The notes under the pieces are model-generated. The model was given only the letters and a program-made list of their open reading frames with translations. It was not told the DNA's origin and did no database searches. This document shows positions 31,370-40,051 of a DNA stretch of 64,000 nucleotides, one piece after another. Position 1 is the stretch's first letter, and the number at the start of each line of letters is the position of its first letter. The DNA is from Gymnothorax reevesii. Taxonomy: Eukaryota > Chordata > Actinopteri > Anguilliformes > Muraenidae. The position numbers and the translations under genes are program-made. Location of the stretch: contig CM056577.1 of the NCBI GenBank assembly GCA_029721435.1, forward strand, positions 30,348,719 to 30,412,718. Direction: 5' to 3'.

Positions 31370-31652
31370 CTCGCTAGGCGGGAGTCATTTGTTTGTTTGT
31401 CCGTTAGTTTGTGAACAGTATAACTCAAAATATAATTAACGGATATTTCTGAAATTTTGTGGGAGGGTCGCTATTACATCAGGGATGGACCCTATTGATT
31501 TTCACCGTGATTAGTGAAACAATATGGCCGCCATGGCAGCCATCTTGAAATCCTATGTCATGCGATAACTGAACTTTGCTACCACTCAGCAAGATTTGGA
31601 CTGTGCTGCCTTGGTGGAGGTTTGTACTCCAGAAGTGCCTCTAGTCTTCAAA
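31370..31652 (+). repeat. Third copy of the 'caggatatctcaa' repeat family
   Basis: It runs from 'aggcgggagtcatttgtttg' through 'tccgttagtttgtgaacagt' and 'ataactcaaaatataattaa' to the right end 'ggtggaggtttgtactccag' and 'aagtgcctctag' (about 31,613-31,645). It is without tandem units and shorter than the copy at 3.4 kb. Confidence 0.5.
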
Positions 31653-32291
31653 ATGGAACCCATTTCAGTTGCATATGCACCTTATATTATAGCAGTGGTG
31701 GCTGGTGAGCAGAAAATTGAGGAGGTGGAGAACATCCAGAGAAACTAGTGATCTGTCTTCATCTGTGTTAAATTTTAATTAACATATATAAACTTTGAAA
31801 ACACTCGGTCTTATCAGGTGTAGCCAGTTCTTTTTAATTAAGGTAACACAAGAAATAAAACATGTCATTTCAATGCAAAAGTCCTTTTCAATTAATGTAC
31901 TTACTTGTTGCCAAACTTTGTGTTCTTTGTTGTCAAACTGTCATGAAGAAAGTGTTAGATAGAGCAATTTGAGCTGAAAGCAAATACTGGAGTTAACATT
32001 GTAGAATCATTTTTCTGATGTGAATTTTCTATTAATCTGTACAACATTGCAATAAGAAAAAAGCTGTGTGTTTAACAGGTGGTGGCTTATTCTAAGCAAG
32101 GAAAATGACTGAAAACCGATCAAGACTTGATTACTTATTAGTTCTCTTCGCTTGATGAGAAGAACTGGCAACACTTCACACTGCTATGTTTTCATAGTTC
32201 ATATGATTTTAATTTAAATAAATGATAGAAAACAGATTAAGACTAATCATTAGTTTCAAGGGATCTCCCGTGCGTCCTCTAATTTCAGTTG
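31653..32291. other. No gene seen
   Basis: AT-rich non-coding sequence. No element recognised. Confidence 0.35.
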
Positions 32292-32735
32292 TTATGGCCC
32301 CAATTTGTTATGACCTATCTGACAGCAAGGGATGACAGACAAAATTTAAGAAAAAATACTTCAACAGATTGAATTAAACAAACAAAAACTGACCAAGATT
32401 GATATAAACAAAACTGAGATATTTACAGTCCCTTTGGTGGGGTTGCTTTGCGATGATCTGGGTGAGGAAAATGCTCCAACACAGGCAAAAATCCACAAAA
32501 AGCTTCACAGGTCTTGAAAAGAGTGACAGGTCTGGTCAAATGTATCCTTCTCCTTGCAATTTCTCCTACTACTTTATTCTCTCAATTTTTCTCTTCATAT
32601 ACTCTTTTCCAGCCCCCTCCCACCTTTTAGACTTTTTTTCAATTCTCCGGGACTTTCCCCTCTCAGGCAAGCCCAGGACATGCCCAAAACCTAGCTCCAG
32701 ACTGGCTTAACAAAAAAAAAAGTCAAAACAGCCAG
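32292..32735 (-). repeat. LTR-like repeat, copy 1
   Basis: An inverted copy of 62,144-62,533. On the minus strand shared words include 'gtctggagctaggtt', 'tgagaggggaaagtccc', 'acatttgaccagacctgtca', 'ggatttttgcctgtgttgga', 'gtctgtcatcccttgct' and the end 'aattggggccataaca'. A promoter-then-tail order (TATA-like in the other copy) and the sharp end at CATAACA suggest a solo LTR, but I see no target duplication or coding part. 32,736-33,590 holds no recognised gene. Confidence 0.4.
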
Positions 32736-33703
32736 ATAGTGGCTTTTTTTTCACATTACACAGTTCACCAGTTGTCACTGTATCTTAGAGGAATCAAATT
32801 GTGAAAGTTCTCAATTGACCATTTCGCACGACAAAGAGCCTTTGAACTACAGGTTATAGGACAACATAACTGAGTTGATGACTGAGTTGACAGATGCACT
32901 GTCTGACTCTGATCTGTGCTTTTATCTGGTCCAATGACGACTGCACACAAATCACTTCAAAAAAAATGGTTCTGCTAAATAAATAGGTGGACTTTTGCCA
33001 TGAAGTCAATCACTGGGTTCTTTGGAATCACTTCTTTTTCAGGGAGCGTAATGTTCCAGGGCAGAGGTAGACGACCACAGAATGAGAGTGCCACAGAATG
33101 TTCTGGTTTTTGTTTTCACAAGCCAGTTTAGTCCCATGAAACCAGGGGAGGCATGTTAATTGTGCGATTAACGGCTCTGATTTATCATTTAACCGCTGCG
33201 TAGCAGCAAAAGCCAGCCGACGTACCGACTCTCCGGGACTAGGGCTCTGGCCACCCCTGCTCGAGAGCATGTCCCCGTTCGCTCCCAGCTGCACACTGAG
33301 GTTAAAAACAGACTGGCATCATTCCTGAGAGTTAATGTACTTGATGTGTAGTGTTTACATAAGCACTGGGGTCTCTCCTCACATCCTCTCTGCAGTATGC
33401 AGACAAGAGGCTCGATGTGGGGACTCAAACTGAAGGGCATCTTTAAGTGTCTGCACACCTGCGTACAGAAAACAGATCTAATCTGCTCCTGCAAGCTCCA
33501 ACGTCAAGTTGTTTTTTTCAGCAATGTTTTGTAAATAAATGAGAGATGGCGCTCATGCTTGCATTTGAATGGCAATAATAAACTGTAAATACTTGCACAC
33601 TCATACAGACAGACATGCACAAACACACATGTACAGAAAAGCTCAGACGCTCACAGTGTGGACACTGCTGGAACTGTATGGACGTTCATAAACACACACA
33701 GTA

Positions 33704-34190
33704 GGTGAGCTGATGGATAGCTCACTTCGTTAGTGCATTACGTTGCAGTGCAGAAGTGACTATCACGTCGCGGGTTCGTACCAACCGGCAATGGTCGGCA
33801 GCTTTTTCAGAGTAGCACACAATTGGCTATTGCGCTGCAGGGTTTCAAACTGGAAAGGGACTGTCGGGAAAGGGAAATAAATAAATAGCTATGTTCATTG
33901 CTCAAGTGCCTCCTGTTGGCCAGACGGGCGCTCGTCAGGAAGATCCTAAGCCTGTTCATGCCCGGATATCCTCCGCCCTCGTTCTGAACTTGCGAAGATT
34001 CAACCAATGAGTGTGTAAGAAGCAGCAGGCTGACAGGTGCGTGCTTTGGAAGAGAGCCGTGAAGTGTCTTCACTCTCTCTAATTGGCAACAGGGGATCGC
34101 AAACGAGCAAGCCTTGCACACAGTTCACCAATTGGGCATTTCAGATTCGGGTGGGATTGGAGATGCCAAATTTATTTTTTAAAAAAAACC
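33704..34190 (+). mobile_element. tRNA-derived SINE, copy 2
   Basis: The head has 'gatagctcacttcgttagtg' (A-box-like) and 'cgggttcgtacc' (B box, near 33,769). The body matches copy 1 at 25,485-25,992, and the tail is 'tttattttttaaaaaaaacc'. It is flanked by a perfect 12 bp target duplication ACACACACAGTA (33,692-33,703 and 34,192-34,203), showing insertion in a CA-rich minisatellite. Confidence 0.9.
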
Positions 34191-34475
34191 CACACACACA
34201 GTATGCAGAATGCTTGCTCTGTTTACACACAAACAGTTTGCAGGATACAATTACTGTATACTCATATGCAAGCACACAAACAGATGCGCACAGTTTGCAG
34301 AATACTAGTACTGTACACACATACATAGGCACATAGACAGCCACACAGAGTTTGCAAATTGCTAGTACTGTAAGCAAATTCACAAACCCATCCTCACCCA
34401 CCCACACACTCACAGTGTGCTGAATGCTGGTACTGTGTACACATAATATGAGTATATGCACACGCACACACGCAT
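34191..34475. repeat. CA-rich degenerate minisatellite
   Basis: About five diverged ~60 bp units built on 'cacagtttgcagaatactag' and 'tactgtacacacatac'. The array also appears left of the SINE at 33,595-33,703 ('cacagtgtggacactgctgg'), so the SINE split it. Confidence 0.6.
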
Positions 34476-35272
34476 ATGCATAAGCTGAAAGCTGGTTCTA
34501 TACATGTGGCATTAGCTGGCCAGACAGAGCCAGGAACAGCCCTGTATATTAACCCTGGTCTCCTGAATCTTGGGGCATTCCCACAGTATTCCTCAGCATG
34601 CCAGCCTGCGGCTGTGTTTCCCTGTGGAGAGCTTACACCCTCTTTGCATGTTGACGATTTAATACACCGCAGTCAGATAGTGGCAAGTAGTAGGGATCTC
34701 TTGAGGGAGTCGTAGATCTACTCAGAGGAATTCCTGAACAGTCGCAACCAAGTCTTCACCTCATTTTTGTTTCGGCATCATTTTCAAAATGTTCAGAAAG
34801 ATTGTGGCTCTTTGCGTGCTCATCATGGATCATCATATGTCATGTAAGTGCTGTAATGGTTCTTGAACATAGGTGTCATCTTCAGGGATAAATTGCCAAT
34901 TTATACCGACACAGCTCAAATCAAATTTGCAAACCACTCCCGACTGGACTCAGTAGTTCTGTTGGTAGAGCGGAGGGATGGAATCCTAAGTCGTGACTTA
35001 GTACCGCACTCGGGTCTTGAGAAGTGTCGTTATAAATTGGCAGTTCAAGCAACTGTCAATACAAAAAACAAAAAAAAAAGAATGCCCTGATGTTGCAGTC
35101 ACGCCCTATTTCTGATGCTTTATGGGAGAGTTCTGAGGTTGAGTCAATTCCGGTCTCGCGGAGCTGCGGAAAGTTACTTCAGCGTGCGTGGTTATGAATA
35201 CTGGGCCTTACGATGTGTTTATTCATTACCACCCATCATCGAGTACTGCTTAGCTGCTCACCTTCAGAACTG
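34476..35272. other. No gene seen; possible tRNA-like box
   Basis: Non-coding. 'ctgttggtagagcggaggga' near 34,960 resembles a tRNA A box, but I see no convincing fold or B box. An A run lies near 35,070. Confidence 0.3.
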
Positions 35273-35790
35273 CCCACACGGAAAGAACCTATATAAACAC
35301 ATGAAGAGTTCGTTTCCAAAACGCAATATATCCATTTTACCCATTATGAGTAAATCAGCTTTTTCTATGTTGGCACCCATTGCATTTTATAGAAAAACAC
35401 AAACTTTGGCCATGAAAAAACACACCTCATCGTATGAATTCCTAAACACAGATTCTTGCACCATGTGTAAGAAGCGCAGGACTACCGGTCTATGGCATTA
35501 TCTCACTTTTTGTAATTTTGGCACTTTGGAACCAAACTCTTCACATATAGGTTTTGCATATACAAAATACATAAAATTGGCCGTTTTCATTTATAATAGG
35601 TACAAATAGGTACATATATGCGCCTATATGTACCTATAATACATGAAAACAGCAAATTCAAACTTCAAGGTTTTTTGTTCTTTTTTGGCATTTCCAATCC
35701 CACTCGAATCTGGGATATCCAATTAGAGAACTACAAACAAGTTCTCAGACTTATTTGCATATGCAGTCCCCTGTTGACAAGTCAGTAGAG

Positions 35791-35983
35791 CGGGGGTCTC
35801 CAACCCTGTTCCTGGAGAGTTCCCACCCTGTCGATTTCTGCTCCAACAGTAATTCAACACACCTGATTCAGCTATTTAGCAGCTCGTCAAGATCTCTAAC
35901 TGGGAAAGCAGGTGTGGTTTGCTATGGTTGGAGTGATAACCTTCAGGGTGGTAGCTCTCCAGGAACAGAGTGGGAGATGCCCG
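35791..35983. mobile_element. hAT-type MITE with 8 bp target duplication
   Basis: A 193 bp palindromic element. The left end 'cgggggtctccaaccctgtt' and the right end 'agagtgggagatgcccg' are inverted copies, and both include 'cctggagag'. Flanks are CAGTAGAG (35,783-35,790) and CAGTAGAA (35,984-35,991). The same MITE sits at the matching place in copy B (42,436-42,600), so it predates the duplication of the composite. Confidence 0.85.
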
Positions 35984-36155
35984 CAGTAGAATGTACGCAG
36001 CCCGCAACTGTTAGTACTTGCTTTTTATACAATTGCTGGGCAAAAATTTGCAAGCTCAGAATGAGGACGGGGCATATTTAGACATTAACTCTGACAGAAT
36101 TATCTGAACAGAATCTTATATATGAGTACCTGTCTAGCCAACAGGACGTGCCCAC

Positions 36156-36287
36156 ACAGCAAAATGTACAGAGTAAAATCAACTGAGAGTCTATTAGATC
36201 CCACTTTGGCGAGACTGGACTCACATAGACTCTGTAAGAGTAAATTCCACTCCATAAGAGTCAAATTTACTCAGATCATTTTGCTGT
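36156..36287. mobile_element. Short MITE, 'ACAGCAAAATG' ends
   Basis: A 132 bp element with inverted ends ACAGCAAAATG / CATTTTGCTGT and inner 'agagtaaaat'/'aatttactca'. It is absent at the matching place in copy B (about 42,275), so it inserted after the two copies diverged. Confidence 0.8.
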
Positions 36288-36523
36288 AAAGGGGAACTCT
36301 AATCTACATAACCTTTCCCAGCAGGCCCTTCGCAATTTGCATCCCTGTAGCGCATTGGCTAATTGCGCGCAACTTCTGAAAAGAGCTGCCGTCCACTGCT
36401 GGTTCATACAAGGTGGGGTTTAAAACCGATATGTTTATATAGGTTCTTTCCGTGTGGAAATTTAAGAATCCTTGTTATTTCATCCCTGTAGAAAAAAGTC
36501 TGGGACCTTTAGTTGCTATACAA

Positions 36524-36707
36524 CCGTGATCCTCAGATCACACCCTATGAGGTCCGAGGACTGCTGGTTTTCCACCCTCCCTTTACCTGGGAGTCAGGTG
36601 TTAACACAGCCTGGCCAATCAGCGGCACTAACTGTTCATTTACTCGCCTGTAATAACAGTAAACCTGGGCTGGATTTGGATTCGAGGTCCAGATTTGAGG
36701 ATCCCTG
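36524..36707. mobile_element. hAT-type MITE with TSD CTATACAA
   Basis: A 184 bp element flanked by the perfect 8 bp duplication CTATACAA (36,516-36,523 and 36,708-36,715), which fits the hAT nTnnnnAn preference. Its ends, CCGTGATCCTCAGATC and the inverse of CAGGGATCCTCAAATC, are related inverted repeats. Copy B has the site without this insertion (near 42,055). Confidence 0.9.
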
Positions 36708-37274
36708 CTATACAAGCATCTCAGATAAAAGACAAGTGTCTGTTCATTAAAATTGCGACCAGAAATTTAGACTTTGTCTTCAAATTCATTAACCACAGTG
36801 AAATGCTCAAATAGATGTGGGGATGAAAATGAGTTTTGAAAGGGAGGTTTACTTGAATGTACTTTTGTGTGGTCTTCTGTGTACTTTTATATAGTTATTT
36901 TTGTTTTAATTTTGCTACATTTGGACTAAGGACCTGTGTTTGAGCTGTAATGATGTAAACCCAATTTTATCTAATGTGGTGAATCTGGCACTGACTTGAA
37001 CTTGAAACATGCTTAATTGATGAAATAAACACAATCAAACCATTTTGCTTTTATACATTTCCTTCTCTTCCACAATACACAACTCAATCTTCATAGAATA
37101 CCTTGTACATACATACAGGGCCTAAATGTGGATATAAAGAAGCGATACAGGAGACCGATTATATGCACATATATGCACCTGAATTTGGCCTATATGCGGC
37201 ATATATGCTGCATATATGCGGCATACAGGTTGCATAAATGCGCATATATGTTCATATAGATTCTTTCCATGTGG

Positions 37275-38149
37275 GGTGTCCTTACTTACCTCTGTGAAAT
37301 GTAAGCAGTATGTGGGCGCTTCTATAGAAGTGAACATCTGCTTGACAGCACCCTTTTCAATAAGGCAAGATAACATATCTGCTCTCACAGAACTGAGAGC
37401 CTAATCTTCCGTTTTACTTCAGAAAGTGGAGGTTTCGGCCACCTGTAGCCGACAATAACCACCTCCGAGAATGTAAATTGTAATTTTATACCCTATTTTT
37501 CCTGTGCAAGTCATATCCTCAGTAATGCATTAAAAGGCAGCTTTTTATTTACGGAAAATACTCAATGAGTGGGCGCTCTTGCCCACGTTGAATCGGTATG
37601 ACTCTCATTTAACCATACACAATAAAGTGTGTCAATTTCAACTGAGAGATATTGCTGGGGGCTGCAATTATGAAACTCGAAACCTGTTTTTCTTGATTTG
37701 GGTTCAAAAGCGCGGTGATGGATGACGCATTGAGTAATAATGATGTGTGCTCACCTAATCACCTGCTGTAAACTGGAATGTCTGGGAACTTGGCAATTTA
37801 ACTGTCCTCCGGGCTTCTTTCTCTCTTTCATTGCATTTTCTGTCTGTGGCTTGTACTGCAAAGTAGAATTTCATCATGTTTTAATCTCAAGTCCACCACA
37901 CGGGGGTGTTTCATTAAACTCTTAACTCCCTTTAGGAAGGCTGGCTGCGAGCGATTTAGCCTGCATTGCTTCATTAAAAATCAAGCTGCACATAATACAC
38001 CATACGGAAAAACATAAGCCGAGCATGTTGCATGAGTGAGTTCACTTTTTCCACCGCGTTTCACTGTGCAAACAAACAGCGCTAAGTGCACTCGCGAACA
38101 GCACCCAAACACCAACAGAAAAACGGCAAGATCCCACTTTTCACTTCAG
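37275..38149. other. No gene seen
   Basis: Non-coding sequence between the composite copies. No element recognised. Confidence 0.35.
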
Positions 38150-38637
38150 GGAATACTGTAAATACTGACACTGAATAATTTACTGTGAATACTGACAGAG
38201 TAGTGTACTGTATTGTGCTGTCGCTGAATACTGTACTGTAAATTCTGACAGAATACTGTATTGTAAATATAGACACTGAATACTGTGCTGAGCTGACATA
38301 GAATATTGTACTGTAAATACTGACACTGTACACTGGGCTATGCTGACATAGAATATTGTACAGTAAATACTGATGCTGAACACTGTACTGAGCTGACACC
38401 GAATGCTCTACTGTAAATACTGACACTGAATACTGTACTGTACTGACACGGAGTATTGCACTGTAAATACTGATGTTGAGCACTGTGTGCTGACAAAGAA
38501 ATCTGTATTGCAAATACTGACACAGAATACTGCACTGAGCTGACACAGAATACTGTACTGTGAATACTGACACTGCGTACTGTACTGTGCTGACAGAGAA
38601 TACTGTACTGTGGATACTGGCACTGCGTACTGACAGA
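38150..38637. repeat. ~50 bp minisatellite
   Basis: Nine to ten diverged units with spacing of about 50 bp; 'gaatattgtactgtaaatac' and variants start at 38,301, 38,351, 38,401 and 38,451. The units are built on 'actgtactg' and 'aatactgacac'. The long minus-strand frame 38,082-38,573 is a by-product of the repeat. Confidence 0.85.
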
Positions 38638-39312
38638 CTTGCAAAGCCACTGTTGCCTGGTCTGTCACCTCCACAAGTTTCTGTTGACTGTACTTCTTCA
38701 GTGCAGCTTTAGGGCATATTCAGTGAGCCCTGTCGTCCACCCACATGGAAAGAATCTATATGAATGTCATGGTTATGGTTTTTGTTTATGTTCATGCTTA
38801 TGTTCAAGTTCATTGTTCATGGTTTTGTCTTTTATTTATTCTTTTTGGTTATTGTATCCTCAGGTTTTAGTTCAGTCCATTCTTCAGTTCCATTGCACTT
38901 GTCTCCCCTGTCTTGTGATCTAGTTGGTTCAGTCCTTCTTCCCGGTCTGTGTGCTCACCTGCTTCGGGTGATTTAAATGCTTTCTGGTGTTTAATAATAT
39001 TCCTTCAATCCTCGTTTACTTCCTTCGCCTTACTGTTCTGTTTACTTACGAGACTAACATTTGCATTTTATATCACACTCCACTGACCCAACTAATCCAT
39101 GTATATATTTTACTAACTTACTAGGGATGTTACGCTCAAAGTAGACGGCTCGACACAGTATCGATCTTTCAAAGCAGAAGTATCTCGGCAATATTTCGAT
39201 GCCTCGCTTCACCATGCAATAAACCATGTGACTGCCCAAATGAAGCGTCACTACGTCACACGCGTATCGGCGATGTGTCACTCGCGTTTTGAATCCAGGT
39301 CGAGATTTTTGG

Positions 39313-40051
39313 AGAAGACCCATTAAAATGCTGGTATTCAAGGGCAGCAGTCAATCCCAATCTTTACAAGCTTGCCCACAGATATCTTCATATGCCAGCA
39401 ACGTCTGTGCTATGTGAAAGCATAGACTGTATAAAATGATGGACGCAGCACTCTGGTCTGAAAAAAGAAGCCCATGCGGAAGAACCGTAAAATGGCATTC
39501 TATTTAATGGCCAGCAGATGGCGACGTCGGTGGTTGCAGAAAGAATTTCAGTGCTATAGAAAATGACCCTACTTTCCTACCTGATTTTTCATTTAAATAA
39601 TAATTTTTCACATTATCTAATGGTAGCTATAGCAAGGTTCAAGTCTCCTTCGATATATCATGATGTTCATTTTTGTAAATTATGGTCCCAAGTAGTCCCA
39701 AGGATAAAGCCAGAATATGCTTTAGAGGCGAGGCTATCCTCTGGGCCTTGTCCGATACAGTCAGATCCACCTCTCACGTCCCTCTCCGGATCTTGATTCT
39801 CACTCTCGTCCAATAGGAATCACATCCGGTTTCAAAATAATAACATGGCACGATTGAAATTGCCAAAATCGAGGCTTCCTTGATGGTATGCTGCAACCAA
39901 TGGGTGACGTCACAGTAGCTTTGTGCATCTTTTTATGCAGTCTGTGTGTGAAAGGGTCTTCTCCAATGCTGGAGAGGTATTTACAAAGAAGAGAAACAGA
40001 CTGAGGCTGAACACTCCTGAAATGATCTCGTTTTTAAATAAAAATCTTTGA
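39313..40051 (+). pseudogene. hAT transposase C-terminal dimerisation region, split by a MITE
   Basis: The first part (about 39,313-39,420) reads 'DPLKCWYSRAAVNPNLYKLA', then 'HRYLHMPATSVLCE'. After the MITE and its duplicated 8 bp, the second part (39,947-40,051) reads 'RVFSNAGEVFTKKRNRLR', then 'LNTPEMISFLNKNL' and stop. This is the hATC dimerisation motif, with the hallmark PATSV..ER.FS.AG. The bulk of the RNase-H-like catalytic domain is absent. The frame is exact once the insertion and one duplicate copy are ignored. Confidence 0.88.
39421..39946. mobile_element. MITE with TSD TGTGAAAG
   Basis: A 526 bp element with inverted ends CATAGACTGTATAAAA and (right, inverted) CACAGACTGCATAAAA. 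It is flanked by a perfect 8 bp duplication TGTGAAAG (39,413-39,420 and 39,947-39,954). It sits within a codon run of the hAT transposase. Confidence 0.92.

Larger units (their letters stand above)
35660..36420 (-). repeat. SINE fragment carrying two MITEs (copy 3)
   Basis: It starts 'ggcatttccaatcccactcg' (compare 25,512 in copy 1) and ends 'gctgccgtccactgctggtt'. The tRNA head is missing. It is interrupted by MITEs at 35,791-35,983 and 36,156-36,287. The corresponding piece in copy B is 42,160-42,600. Confidence 0.75.
35273..37274 (-). mobile_element. Composite element, copy A
   Basis: Bounded by the motif CCCACACGGAAAGAACCTAT at 35,273 and its inverse at 37,249-37,274, with another inverse copy at 36,429-36,457. 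The reverse complement of 36,380-37,260 matches 41,465-42,160 of copy B almost word for word ('taggccctgtatgtacat', 'gcctatatgcggcatat' and others). Inside are a SINE fragment (35,660-36,420) and three MITEs. The frame 35,115-35,609 overlaps the left end but has no family motif. No transposase is visible, so the class is unknown. Confidence 0.65.

Noticed and set aside
35115..35609. 164-codon plus-strand open frame
   Set aside because: It overlaps the edge of the composite element, has no recognisable motif and no coding-like composition, so I did not call it a gene.
35783..35991. hAT MITE ends as a host gene exon (the frame 35,755-36,081)
   Set aside because: The frame is explained by a palindromic MITE with an 8 bp target duplication and part of a SINE.
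38082..38573. 163-codon minus-strand open frame
   Set aside because: It is the translation of the 50 bp minisatellite; the repeated residues simply mirror the tandem units.
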